Shown here piece by piece: positions 29,312 to 38,175 of a stretch of 64,000 nucleotides of DNA. Location: contig NZ_CP015114.1 in the NCBI RefSeq assembly GCF_001618885.1, positions 2,046,001 to 2,110,000 on the forward strand, written 5' to 3'. The stretch is from Staphylococcus condimenti. GTDB lineage: Bacteria; Bacillota; Bacilli; Staphylococcales; Staphylococcaceae. Below the pieces are notes generated by a model. It did not search any database. It saw only the letters and a program-made list of their open reading frames with translations, and had not been told where the DNA came from. Made by a program: the position numbers and the translations under genes. Within the stretch, counting starts at the first letter, position 1; every line of letters begins with the position of its first letter.

Positions 29312-30556
29312 TTATAAAGCTGTATCTTTTTTAGCAAGTTCTATAGTAGTTCCGATTAAAGTATTGACACCTTTTTCTATTTCAGAAACCTCGACAGATT
29401 CTTTCGGCGAGTGGCTGATACCGTCTTTACAAGGAATGAAGATCATACTTGTAGGACAAATGAGTGCCATATTCATCGCATCATGACCTGCGCCGCTGAA
29501 CATAAACCGATATGAATATCCAAGTCCTTCGCAAACATCTTCTGTAATATCAGCGATTTCTGGATTGAGGTTCACAGGTGTGTCTGAACCTAAGTCTTCT
29601 AATTCAACTTTGATATCTCGACGTTCTGTAATTGTTTCAATCGCTTTTTCAATTTCAGAAGCGACTTTTTCTCTTGAGTCAGATTCTTTTCCGCGTACAT
29701 CAATCAACATTTTTACTTCACCTGGAATGGCATTCATCATGTTAGGGAAGGGTTGGATATAACCTACAGTTGCGACAATACCTTCTTGATGATGTGCTTG
29801 TGCAATGCTTTCGACTTTCAATGCGATTTCTGATGCTGCAGTTAAAGCGTCTTTTCTCATCGGCATAGGTGTAGAACCAGAATGACTTGTTTCACCGATT
29901 AATTTTAATTTATAACGGTGAGGAGCAGCAATGTGCGTTACGATACCGATATCTTTATGCTTGTTTTGCAGTATCGGACCTTGTTCAATATGCAGTTCAA
30001 GGTATGCTTTTAAATCACCTTTATGATAAATGTCGGAATCTGACGGCATACTTTGTTTTAAAGTATCTACTAAATGAAAAAGTGTTTTACCTCTATCATC
30101 TGTTAATTTTTTCATATCATCTTTAGTAAGATCACCGATTAAATACTTACTGCCGAGTGTTGATTTATTAAAACGTGATGATTCTTCACATGTAAATGCG
30201 ACGATTTCAATAGGGTGGTCTGTTTCAATTTGATGTTCGTTTAAATGTTGTACGACTTGAAGAGCTGCAACTACACCTAATAACCCATCGTAGCGTCCGC
30301 CATCTTTAACAGTGTCGATATGAGAACCTAACATTACAGGCGGGAGTGAGTTGTCCTTTCCTTTACGACGTGCAATCACGTTGCCGAAGTAATCAAAGTG
30401 TACTTCTAGACCTGCTTCTTGGCACAACATTGAAAATTTTAATGCAGCAAGTCTTTCTGCGTGGCGGAATGCTATACGGTTAATCCCTCCAGTTTCTTCA
30501 TCATAACCGTAATTGTTGAAAATATCTAAGTGATGCATGACTGTATTTATATTCAT
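29312..30556 (-). CDS. M20-family N-carbamoyl-amino acid hydrolase / allantoate amidohydrolase
   Basis: A 414-residue zinc-dependent amidohydrolase. The start is the ATG at 30556 after AAGGGGGATA; the longer frame to 30667 is unsupported. Metal-binding motifs: LGSHIDTVKDGGRYDG, FTCEESSRF, ELHIEQGPIL and, at the end, FSGAGHDAMNMA and GISHSPKE. This set defines the Zn-dependent hydantoinase/carbamoylase family (AllC, beta-ureidopropionase, carbamoylase), which cuts carbamoyl or ureido groups and releases ammonia and carbon dioxide. The exact substrate is not known. The divergent neighbour is an MFS transporter that could supply it. Confidence 0.85.
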   Translation of the reverse strand: MNINTVMHHLDIFNNYGYDEETGGINRIAFRHAERLAALKFSMLCQEAGLEVHFDYFGNVIARRKGKDNSLPPVMLGSHIDTVKDGGRYDGLLGVVAALQVVQHLNEHQIETDHPIEIVAFTCEESSRFNKSTLGSKYLIGDLTKDDMKKLTDDRGKTLFHLVDTLKQSMPSDSDIYHKGDLKAYLELHIEQGPILQNKHKDIGIVTHIAAPHRYKLKLIGETSHSGSTPMPMRKDALTAASEIALKVESIAQAHHQEGIVATVGYIQPFPNMMNAIPGEVKMLIDVRGKESDSREKVASEIEKAIETITERRDIKVELEDLGSDTPVNLNPEIADITEDVCEGLGYSYRFMFSGAGHDAMNMALICPTSMIFIPCKDGISHSPKESVEVSEIEKGVNTLIGTTIELAKKDTAL

Positions 30557-30707
30557 AATATCCCCCTTGTTTAAAAAATAATATGGAAAATGTACGCACA
30601 CTTTCCATTTTTTAGAGAATCGACTAGTATTTATTATGTTATCGTTTACATCTATTTTACCATACAAAAAATGTTTAGTTCTTCAAAAATACTGAAAATT
30701 AATGAAA

Positions 30708-30735
30708 TTGACAGAGAACTATCTTGAAATAATAT
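30708..30735 (+). promoter_or_regulatory. SigA-type promoter for the MFS gene leader
   Basis: TTGACA at 30708-30713, a 16-base spacer and TAATAT at 30730-30735 make a good housekeeping promoter. It would begin transcription near 30742, about 108 bases before the start codon. Confidence 0.7.
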
Positions 30736-30765
30736 GATTGCCCCCTTAAAATTGAATTAATGTTA

Positions 30766-30818
30766 AGTAGAGGCTGCAGACTGATATATCCGGTTTGCAT
30801 GCCTCTCAACTTTTTTGA
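30766..30818 (+). terminator. Terminator-like hairpin inside the MFS leader (possible attenuator)
   Basis: AGAGGCTGCAGAC pairs imperfectly with GTTTGCATGCCTCT, with the outer bases GTTAAG.../...CTCAAC extending the stem, and TTTTTT follows directly. It stands between a good promoter and the start codon at 30850 on the same strand. It would therefore stop its own gene unless something prevents it. Confidence 0.65.
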
Positions 30819-30849
30819 AAACAAAATGATGTGGAAAGGAAGCATTTAA

Positions 30850-32064
30850 ATGTCATCGAATACACCGTTTCAACCTAGACGCATAAAAGATAGCTGGGTT
30901 CTAGTTATTGCAATTGTTTTAGTTGCATCCACTTTGCGTGCACCATTGACAGCAGTAGGGCCAGTTATTGATCAAATTAAAGAAGCGCTTCATATTTCGA
31001 ATAGTGTAGCAGGTATTCTAACTACGATTCCGTTGATTATTTTCGGTATCATATCGCCGATAGTTTCGAAGATTACTGCTAAATTAACAATGTCACGTAC
31101 TGTTTTTATGGCAATTATTATTATTTTAATCGCATTGATTGTTCGAATTTTAGGAGGCTTCAACGTTTTTATAGCCGGCACTATTTTATTAGGTATTGGT
31201 ATTGCGCTTAACAATGTAGTATTGCCGAGTTATGTGAAATGGAAATTTCCATTGCAAGTCGGAGTTATGACAGGACTATATAGCGGAACAATGAATTTTA
31301 CAGCCGGCTTAGGAGGAGGTATGAGTTTCCCTCTATCTGAAATAGGCGGTTTTCGCTTATCGCTTGCTTTTTGGGTGATTTTTGGAATGGTTGCCTTAAT
31401 ACTTTGGCTGCCGCAGATGAAAAGCGGTTTTAAAGCTGAAAAAGAAATGCTTGAAGATATAGAGCAGAAAGAACGTAAGAAATATCATGTTTCACGTTCG
31501 AAACTAGCTTGGTCGATTGCTTTGATGATGGGATTTCAGTCTATGATTTTCTATACATTTGTAGCTTGGGTGCCTTCGATTTTGGTAGACAGAGGGGTTG
31601 ACCAGTCAAATGCCGGTTATTTATTGATGCTGAATCAATTTGCTCAAGTACCGATGACTTTCTTATTCCCGATTCTTGCTTCTAAAATGAAGAATCAAAA
31701 ATTATTAATTACGATTGTCTCTGCGCTTTTCATTATTGGATTCGCATTATTCTTTACACAGTCATTCACATTATTAATCATCGGAATGATTTTAGCAGGA
31801 TTCGGTATGGGTTCTGGTTTTAGTTTATGTATGACATTCTTTTCTATTCGTGCAAGAACAAGTGATGGAAGTATTGCATTATCAGGCTTTGGGCAGTCTG
31901 TAGGCTATTTTGTGGCAGCAATTGGACCTTTCTTTGTCGGAGTGTTGCATGACGTAACAGGAGGATGGGTTTCAGGCATTATAGCACTTATAGTAATGGG
32001 AATTTTATTTTATATCTTTGGTTTAGCTTCATCACATGGTGAAGTAGAAGATGATTTAGCTTAG
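30850..32064 (+). CDS. MFS transporter, CynX/NimT-like
   Basis: A 404-residue inner-membrane protein with about 12 helices. STLRAPLTAVGPVI near the start and the overall pattern fit the cyanate/nitroimidazole (CynX/NimT) branch of the major facilitator superfamily. GGAAAGGA precedes the ATG. It is divergent from the carbamoylase gene and has a terminator-like leader, so it may be controlled by a ligand or by translation of the leader. The substrate is unknown; a carbamoyl or ureido compound would fit the neighbour but is speculation. Confidence 0.85.
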   Translation: MSSNTPFQPRRIKDSWVLVIAIVLVASTLRAPLTAVGPVIDQIKEALHISNSVAGILTTIPLIIFGIISPIVSKITAKLTMSRTVFMAIIIILIALIVRILGGFNVFIAGTILLGIGIALNNVVLPSYVKWKFPLQVGVMTGLYSGTMNFTAGLGGGMSFPLSEIGGFRLSLAFWVIFGMVALILWLPQMKSGFKAEKEMLEDIEQKERKKYHVSRSKLAWSIALMMGFQSMIFYTFVAWVPSILVDRGVDQSNAGYLLMLNQFAQVPMTFLFPILASKMKNQKLLITIVSALFIIGFALFFTQSFTLLIIGMILAGFGMGSGFSLCMTFFSIRARTSDGSIALSGFGQSVGYFVAAIGPFFVGVLHDVTGGWVSGIIALIVMGILFYIFGLASSHGEVEDDLA

Positions 32065-32201
32065 TACATTTTAAAATGATTGAGAACTAATGATTAGAAA
32101 TGTTGCATCTTTATTTCTTGATTGAAATGCATATAAAAATAATAGCTTCACTTTTAATACTTCGGATATACTTAAAGTAAGAAACTGAAGGGGTGAAAAT
32201 A

Positions 32202-32579
32202 ATGGGTTATTTTAATGAGTACTTAAATACAATTGAACAACCAGAACATAGGCAGAAGATGGAACATATCTTTGATTGGATAGACATAACATTTCCAGAG
32301 TTAGAAAAAGTTATCAAATGGAATCAACCAATGTATACGCACCATGGAACTTATATTATCGGTTTTAGTAAAGCTAAAGCACATATGTCAGTGAATCCTG
32401 AAGCGGCTGGGATGAAACCATTTGTTGATCGTTTTGAAGAAGACGGTTATACGTATACGGAAAATTTATTCAGAATTAAATGGTCTGACGAAGTAGATTA
32501 TGAATTATTGAAAGATATCATTGAATATAATTTAAAAGATAAAGCTGAAACTACAACGTTTTGGAGAAATTATAAATGA
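32202..32579 (+). CDS. DUF1801 / frataxin-like iron chaperone (YdhG type)
   Basis: A 125-residue soluble protein. The ATG at 32202 lies six bases after AAGGGGTG. The stretch FPELEKVIKWNQPMYTHHGTYIIGFS and KAHMSVNPEAAGM (quoted in parts) match DUF1801, whose Bacillus member YdhG/Fra acts as a frataxin-like iron donor. Single gene, followed by a terminator that it shares with the PepSY gene. Confidence 0.82.
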   Translation: MGYFNEYLNTIEQPEHRQKMEHIFDWIDITFPELEKVIKWNQPMYTHHGTYIIGFSKAKAHMSVNPEAAGMKPFVDRFEEDGYTYTENLFRIKWSDEVDYELLKDIIEYNLKDKAETTTFWRNYK

Positions 32580-32581
32580 AA

Positions 32582-32626
32582 AAAGGCTGGTACAGTGCAT
32601 GTTAAATGCAAACTGTATCAGCCTTA
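32582..32626. terminator. Bidirectional terminator
   Basis: AAGGCTGGTACAGT pairs with ACTGTATCAGCCTT (one mismatch), flanked by A- and T-runs. It lies between two convergent genes. Confidence 0.8.
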
Positions 32627-32630
32627 AAAT

Positions 32631-33974
32631 TTAATTCAGTTTTGCTTTTCGTCTATCTTTCCAATAAAGCAATGCTTCTATGATAAAGACAATAATAAGG
32701 GAGAAGCCGAATAGCGGCATTAAAATACCTAAAATGACAAGTGTGATGATCAAGCCGATAGACATCGGTCTTTTAATACGTCTTGGTAAAGGTTGAGGTG
32801 TTTTCATACGTCCTAAACGTTTGAACCAAGATATAAATCCAAAGATAATACCGCCTAAGAAGGCAATACATACTAATAGATTAATGATTTTGTTTGCGAT
32901 ACCGAATAGATGTCCTTCGTGAAGCGGTATCCCCCAAGTCAACCACTTAGCTAAAATGCCGTAATCTTGGTAATTGACTTGTCCTAACTTTTTGCCTGTA
33001 TATTGATCCATATACATTGTTGTTTCTTTATAAGGTGATACATCAAAGCCAGTAACACCGCTGTTGCTTGCGCGTGATAATGTGAATGAGCCATCTGCGC
33101 TTGTTGGATAAACGATAGCGTAAGGTCGTTTTAAACCTTCTTTTTGCGCATCAGCTACTACTTTATCTAATGACAATTGTCCAGGTGAGTGGGTCATCGG
33201 CATTGCCATACCGCCGTGATGTCCGCCGCCGCTTGAATCAGGGGCTTGTTTCTTTTTCATTGCCCAAGGGATTTCATTTTCTTCTGATTTAGGAGGATTA
33301 GCAGCAATTTGTGTTTGTCCTAAAGCAGGATAAGCAGTTGCGATTTTATTGATTTTATCCCCCATAAATCCTGACCAAGGCAGTCCTGTAAAAACAAGAA
33401 CCAACATTGGAACAGCAATGATAATACCTACGATTGAATGCCATTTCTGGAAACGCAAGTTACGACTGTTTTGTGTTAACAAACGTTTGCGGAACATCAT
33501 ATAAATACCTGAAAGTATCATAAATACTGTCCAACAGGCAGTCAGTTCATCAAGGTAATTGATAACTGTGTTTTCTGTAGATAAAGAGCTATGTATACTT
33601 CTTGTCATATTTGAGTAAGTATATTTAGCGTTTTGTTGTGCAACAATCTGATTATGATTATCTAAGAAGATATAGTACGAATTACCATCCATATCGCCGA
33701 TTGTAATTCGGTTATTGTAAGGTGCTTCCATCATACTGACTTTGTTAATCATATATCCAGGGTGATCTTTTTCTATTTGCTTGATTGCATCATTTAATGA
33801 TTGTTGTTGTTTGTGCTCACTTTGTCCGTAGAATTCGTGTTTATAAAGATGATTCTCAACTTCTGGAAAGAAGAGATATGCGATTCCGGATAATGTGAGA
33901 GTGATGAGAAGCGGCGTTATGAAGATGGCCGCATAGAAGTGTAGTCTTTGAAGCGGATTAAATATATTTTTCAT
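32631..33974 (-). CDS. PepSY-domain membrane protein
   Basis: A 447-residue protein with four or five membrane segments (about 12-32, 150-165, 187-205, 372-392 and 410-440) and two large outer loops carrying PepSY modules. These features match the PepSY-associated TM family, often linked with iron or siderophore reduction. The loop at about 250 holds GGGHHGGMAMPMTHSPG, a His/Met-rich stretch that could bind copper or another metal. I see no Fur-like site upstream. Function remains unproven. Confidence 0.8.
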   Translation of the reverse strand: MKNIFNPLQRLHFYAAIFITPLLITLTLSGIAYLFFPEVENHLYKHEFYGQSEHKQQQSLNDAIKQIEKDHPGYMINKVSMMEAPYNNRITIGDMDGNSYYIFLDNHNQIVAQQNAKYTYSNMTRSIHSSLSTENTVINYLDELTACWTVFMILSGIYMMFRKRLLTQNSRNLRFQKWHSIVGIIIAVPMLVLVFTGLPWSGFMGDKINKIATAYPALGQTQIAANPPKSEENEIPWAMKKKQAPDSSGGGHHGGMAMPMTHSPGQLSLDKVVADAQKEGLKRPYAIVYPTSADGSFTLSRASNSGVTGFDVSPYKETTMYMDQYTGKKLGQVNYQDYGILAKWLTWGIPLHEGHLFGIANKIINLLVCIAFLGGIIFGFISWFKRLGRMKTPQPLPRRIKRPMSIGLIITLVILGILMPLFGFSLIIVFIIEALLYWKDRRKAKLN

Positions 33975-34351
33975 GTATTGTTACCTCTTATCTATTTATA
34001 TAGGAACCATTACGATTTGTGTAAATGCTACATTTTATTATTACAGATTTACAAATAAATAAAAGGACAATTAATCGTCATATTTTGAAAATTTTATGTC
34101 GGTAGTGTGACAATTTGGAATTGATATTAAGTGGTCGTTATATTTTATGTGTTTTGACTTTTAAAAATAGTAATTCTAGGAATGCGAAGAAAAATCTAGC
34201 CTTCTTTTTCATAAAAATACTAAAATTGCACATTTCCTACTATTTAACTCGAATTTGATATTGACTTTATAATCAATTCAATCTATTATCAGAATATTAC
34301 AAAAATAAATTCGTACAAAATTTATAATACAACTTAGGAGGCGAAATTATT
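33975..34351. other. Intergenic region, promoter of the EIIC-like gene
   Basis: AT-rich, non-coding. The only clear element is the promoter at 34261-34289. The first 280 bases show nothing recognisable beyond an imperfect palindrome near 34180 (CTAGGAATGCGAAG...CTAG). Confidence 0.45.
34261..34289 (+). promoter_or_regulatory. SigA promoter for the EIIC-like transporter gene
   Basis: TTGACT, 17-base spacer, TATTAT; transcription would begin about 56 bases before the start codon at 34352. Confidence 0.75.
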
Positions 34352-35422
34352 ATGTCAAACACACTTACTAAACCAGGAACTAAAGTTACACCAAAGACAT
34401 TTTTATTCAACGTATTGAATGGAGTGGCTATTGCGATTATTGCTGGATTGATTCCGAATGCAATTTTAGGTGAAATTTTGAAAGCTTTAAAACCACATCA
34501 TCCTATTTTCGGAGAATTGTTATTGATTACAACATCAATTCAATTTGGAGTGCCGTTATTAGTAGGTGCGCTTGTTGCACATCGATTTAATTTCTCTCCT
34601 TTAGGAATTTCGGTCGTAGCAGGATCTTCTTTTATAGGAAGTGGGGCAGCCGTGTTCAAAAATGGAACATGGGTAGTTACAGGTATCGGTGATTTGATTA
34701 ATACAATGCTTGCAGCAGCACTGGCTTCGTTACTTATTTTGCTTATCGGAGAACGTTTCGGTAGTTTGAATTTAATTATTTTACCGACATTTGTAGCGGT
34801 GTTTACAGGTTTTGTTACTTTACATACTTTGCCTTACGTTAAACTCGTGACAACAGGTATTGGCCAAATGATTAATACTTTTACAGAAATGCAACCTATT
34901 TTAATGTGTGTATTAATCTCACTCGTTTATAGTATTATCATTATTTCACCAATCTCAACGGTTGCTACCTCAATGGCTATCGGTATCAGCGGTCTCGCAG
35001 CAGGTTCAGCTTCTATAGGTATTACGTCTGCTGAAGCAGTATTAGTATTTGGAACATGGGGAGTCAATCGTCTCGGTGTGCCGCTTACTATCTTTTTAGG
35101 TGGTGTAAAAATGATGTTACCGAATATGGTACGTTATCCGATTATGTTATTACCGATTACAACAACAGCTGCAATTTCAGGGTTTGTGGCAAGTTTTATT
35201 GGGATAGGCGGAACAAAAGAATCTGCAGGGTTCGGTATCATTGGTTTAGTTGGTCCTATCAATGCATTTAGATTCTTAGAGGGTGACAACTTTATGATGA
35301 AAATCATACTTGTTGCTATTGCTTTCTTTGTTGTACCATTTATCGTTGCATTTGTTACACAATTCATATACATGCGTGTACTTAAAATCTATAAAAAAGA
35401 CATCTATAATTTCTTAGGATAG
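34352..35422 (+). CDS. PTS_EIIC_2-type membrane transporter
   Basis: A 356-residue membrane protein with about nine or ten helices. LNGVAIAIIAGLIPNAILG, the NTMLAAALASLL segment and GIGGTKESAGFGIIGLVGP fit the EIIC_2 family of phosphotransferase-related transporters. No EIIA or EIIB domain is fused or adjacent, so it is not a complete PTS. AGGAGG lies before the ATG. Substrate unknown. Confidence 0.82.
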   Translation: MSNTLTKPGTKVTPKTFLFNVLNGVAIAIIAGLIPNAILGEILKALKPHHPIFGELLLITTSIQFGVPLLVGALVAHRFNFSPLGISVVAGSSFIGSGAAVFKNGTWVVTGIGDLINTMLAAALASLLILLIGERFGSLNLIILPTFVAVFTGFVTLHTLPYVKLVTTGIGQMINTFTEMQPILMCVLISLVYSIIIISPISTVATSMAIGISGLAAGSASIGITSAEAVLVFGTWGVNRLGVPLTIFLGGVKMMLPNMVRYPIMLLPITTTAAISGFVASFIGIGGTKESAGFGIIGLVGPINAFRFLEGDNFMMKIILVAIAFFVVPFIVAFVTQFIYMRVLKIYKKDIYNFLG

Positions 35423-35430
35423 ATTGAAAA

Positions 35431-35528
35431 TAAAGAACAGACAGATAATCTTGATACGTTTCAAAGTATGCAGAGAAAGTATGAATGTATTAAAAAAACT
35501 TATCGAGTTATCTGTTGTCTGTTCTTTA
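35431..35528. repeat. Long-armed inverted repeat with a 59-base loop after the EIIC-like gene
   Basis: TAAAGAACAGACAGATAA at 35431-35448 is matched by TTATCTG(TTG)TCTGTTCTTTA at 35508-35528, with three extra bases. The loop is about 59 bases. It may act as a terminator, but its size is unusual for one. Confidence 0.7.
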
Positions 35529-35988
35529 TTTATGGATGATAAAAATTAAGTTTAAGTATTAAAATAAAGGCGCAAAACTAATTTGAGATAGTTATGTATT
35601 TAGCTGGAACTATTAAATAGGAAGAAAGGGTGTAAAATTTGTACAAAAAAAGTCTTTTACTTCGGTAAAAGATGTATTATAGTATAACAATACGAATGTA
35701 AAGGCTTACATGTAAAGTTATCAGAATAATTACACGAATATGGGCTGAGTGTTGATTAATAAGAATTAAAAAAATTAAAACTAAGTAATAATTTAGTTTA
35801 CAAAGAAATAATATTCTTCTTGATCGAAACAGAGTATTTAAAAATGTTATAATGGATATTGTTGGATTTTTCTGTATAAATAAAAATCTAAACACAATGG
35901 ATAAAAAATAGCGTGATTTCGGGATAGTATTTTTTAGTTTTTAACATCTAACCGAATCGCAGCAATTTTAAACAAAGGGGGCTATAAG
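35529..35988. other. Non-coding region with a UUCG hairpin before the pxp operon
   Basis: About 460 bases. CTTTTAC-TTCG-GTAAAAG at about 35652-35670 is a perfect short hairpin with a UUCG tetraloop of the extra-stable kind. It is followed closely by TATTATAGTATAAC, which looks like a -10 region. The remainder is AT-rich. AAAGGGGGCT before 35989 is the pxpB ribosome site. No gene is supported. Confidence 0.5.
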
Positions 35989-36720
35989 ATGGATTATCAA
36001 ATCATAAATGAGCAATCGATTATGATTAAATTTGAACCGCAAATTGATCCTGAAACTTTTAAAAAGGTTCAGCAGATTGTTAAGTATTTAGGACAACAAA
36101 ATGTTGAAGCAATTACTGAAATTGTTCCTTCATACAGAGCGGTGATGATTCATTTTGATCAAACAAAAATTAATGCAAAGGAACTTATAGATACATTGAA
36201 TCTAGATCATTTAGATTTAGATAATATTGAAACATCTGAAAGTTCTAAGGTAGTACGCATTCCAGTCGTATATGGGGGAGAATACGGACCGGATCTTGAA
36301 ACAGTAGCCGAACACAATCAGTTATCAACTGATGAAGTGATAAAATTACATACAGAACCAACTTATTTAATTTATATGCTAGGATTTATGCCTGGGTTCC
36401 CTTATCTCGGAGGGTTAGATGAGCGTCTGTATACCCCAAGAAGAGATGAACCAAGAGTTCGTATTGATGCTGGTTCTGTGGGCATTGCGAATAATCAAAC
36501 AGGTTTATATCCGCAAGATTCACCAGGCGGCTGGCAAATTATCGGACGCACACCATTAGATGTTTTTGACTTAAATCGTGAACCGATGACACTTTATGCC
36601 GCAGGTGACAATATTCAATTTTATGAAATCAGCGAAGCTGATTTTGATGAGATTTTAGAAACAAAGCATCAACCGGATTTTGATATGGAAAGATGGGTGA
36701 ACATTCAAGATGAGTATTAG
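35989..36720 (+). CDS. pxpB: 5-oxoprolinase subunit PxpB (KipI family)
   Basis: A 243-residue protein of the allophanate-hydrolase-subunit-1/KipI family (AHS1). Motifs: EIVPSYRAVMIHFD and MLGFMPGFPYLGGLDE, then AGSVGIANNQTGLYPQDSPGGW, the conserved cyclophilin-like core. With PxpC and PxpA it opens 5-oxoproline (pyroglutamate) to glutamate with ATP. First gene of the operon; its end overlaps pxpC by 11 bases. Confidence 0.93.
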   Translation: MDYQIINEQSIMIKFEPQIDPETFKKVQQIVKYLGQQNVEAITEIVPSYRAVMIHFDQTKINAKELIDTLNLDHLDLDNIETSESSKVVRIPVVYGGEYGPDLETVAEHNQLSTDEVIKLHTEPTYLIYMLGFMPGFPYLGGLDERLYTPRRDEPRVRIDAGSVGIANNQTGLYPQDSPGGWQIIGRTPLDVFDLNREPMTLYAAGDNIQFYEISEADFDEILETKHQPDFDMERWVNIQDEY

Positions 36721-37717
36721 AATACAAAAGCCAGGACTTTTTTCTACAATTCAAGATGAAGGGCGCATCGGCTATCAAAAAGACGGATTTTCTGGTGCAG
36801 GTGCCTTAGATATTTATAGTTACTGTTTAGGTCAAACATTGATTGGCAATGATGGACCAGCTATCGAAGCTACAATCATCGGACCGACACTAACTTTTTT
36901 AGAAGATGATACGATAGTAGTTACAGGTGCAGAATTTAAAGCTGAATTAAATGGAGAACCGGTGCCGCATCAAACTGTTGTTCAAGTCTATAAAGGCGAT
37001 GAACTTGCAATGAATGCGGCAATTAAAGGTGCACGCGGTTATTTATTCTTCGGTCATCCAATAGATGTGCCTGAAGTAGCTGGAAGTTTTTCAACGCATA
37101 CACGTACAAAAATGGGCGGACATGAAGGAAGACCGCTTAAAAAAGATGACTTTATTCATCAAAAATTGAATGAACAATATCGTAAGCATGTAGGCTTTAC
37201 GAGTGAATTGGATTTAATCCATGAAACAACAGATACAATTCGTATTGTAGAAGGACCTCAATACGATAGTTTTTCAGATGAAAGCCATGAAGGTTTAGTA
37301 TCGGAACCATTTGAGATTTCTGAACAATCAGACCGTATGGGATTCCGTTTGAAAGGCCCATCTGTTCCACCAAAAGAAAGTGCAGATATAATTTCAGAAC
37401 CTGTTGCTTTAGGCAGCATTCAAGTACCGAATGACGGTAATCCTATTATTCTAATGAATGATAAGCAAACTGTCGGCGGTTATACAAAAATAGCAACTGT
37501 AACACAATTAGACTTAAGTGTGTTAGCACAAAAGAAACCTGGAGAAAAAATCAATTTTGAATGGGTTTCAATTGAAGATGCGATTAAAGATTTAGAAGAA
37601 TATAACAATGGTTTCGAAGATATATTGAAAGATGTAGAAACTGAACCATTATTTGATTTACGGGAATTAAGAATTACGTCTAATCGTATTTGCGAATTAC
37701 TAGAGGGGGAACAATAA
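36710..37717 (+). CDS. pxpC: 5-oxoprolinase subunit PxpC (KipA family)
   Basis: A 335-residue protein of the AHS2/KipA family, homologous to the carboxyltransferase part of urea carboxylase. Motifs: GLFSTIQDEGRIGYQ near the start, VTGAEFKAELNG, and SDRMGFRLKGP at about 205 followed by VALGSIQVPNDGNPIIL and DKQTVGGYTKIATV. It overlaps pxpB at its start and accB by one base at its stop (TAATG). Confidence 0.93.
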   Translation: MSIRIQKPGLFSTIQDEGRIGYQKDGFSGAGALDIYSYCLGQTLIGNDGPAIEATIIGPTLTFLEDDTIVVTGAEFKAELNGEPVPHQTVVQVYKGDELAMNAAIKGARGYLFFGHPIDVPEVAGSFSTHTRTKMGGHEGRPLKKDDFIHQKLNEQYRKHVGFTSELDLIHETTDTIRIVEGPQYDSFSDESHEGLVSEPFEISEQSDRMGFRLKGPSVPPKESADIISEPVALGSIQVPNDGNPIILMNDKQTVGGYTKIATVTQLDLSVLAQKKPGEKINFEWVSIEDAIKDLEEYNNGFEDILKDVETEPLFDLRELRITSNRICELLEGEQ

Positions 37718-38160
37718 TGAAATTAGAAGAAATTAAAGATTTAATAAACTTAGTAAAAGAAAATGAAGTAAACAAATTTAAATATAAAGATGAAGAACGT
37801 GAAATTGAATTAGATTTTTCAACACCGCAACAATCACAACCTGCAGCTCAAATTCAAACACAAGCGACTTCAAATGCAACGCCTGAAAGCAACAATGCTT
37901 CAGCAGCTGATGAAGCACCAGCAGGTAAAACAATAAATGCACCGATGGTAGGTACTTTCTTCTTGCAAGATACAAAAGAATTAACAGAACCACTTGTTAA
38001 AGTTGGCGACAAAGTCAGCAAAGGTGACGTTATCGGCTATATCGAAGCAATGAAAGTGATGAACGAAGTAACGAGTGATGAGGATGGAGAAGTAGCAGCG
38101 ATTTTAGTCGACCACGGAACAAATGTCGAATATGATCAAGCATTGATTGAAGTTAAATAA
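37717..38160 (+). CDS. accB: Biotin carboxyl carrier protein, pxp-operon copy
   Basis: A 147-residue biotin carrier. The ATG at 37717 overlaps the pxpC stop and follows GAGGGGGAAC. It has a KLEEIKDLINLVKENEV amino-terminal segment like acetyl-CoA carboxylase AccB, a flexible Gln/Ala/Pro linker (about 37-70), and a biotinyl domain with EAMKVMN, in which Lys113 takes biotin. No acetyl-CoA carboxyltransferase genes (accD, accA) are nearby; this is the paralogue tied to the 5-oxoproline operon. Confidence 0.92.
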   Translation: MKLEEIKDLINLVKENEVNKFKYKDEEREIELDFSTPQQSQPAAQIQTQATSNATPESNNASAADEAPAGKTINAPMVGTFFLQDTKELTEPLVKVGDKVSKGDVIGYIEAMKVMNEVTSDEDGEVAAILVDHGTNVEYDQALIEVK

Positions 38161-38175
38161 AGGGGTGTCAAATTC

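Noticed and set aside
35677-35895. 72-codon minus-strand frame before the pxp operon
   Set aside because: AT-rich noise without a ribosome site.
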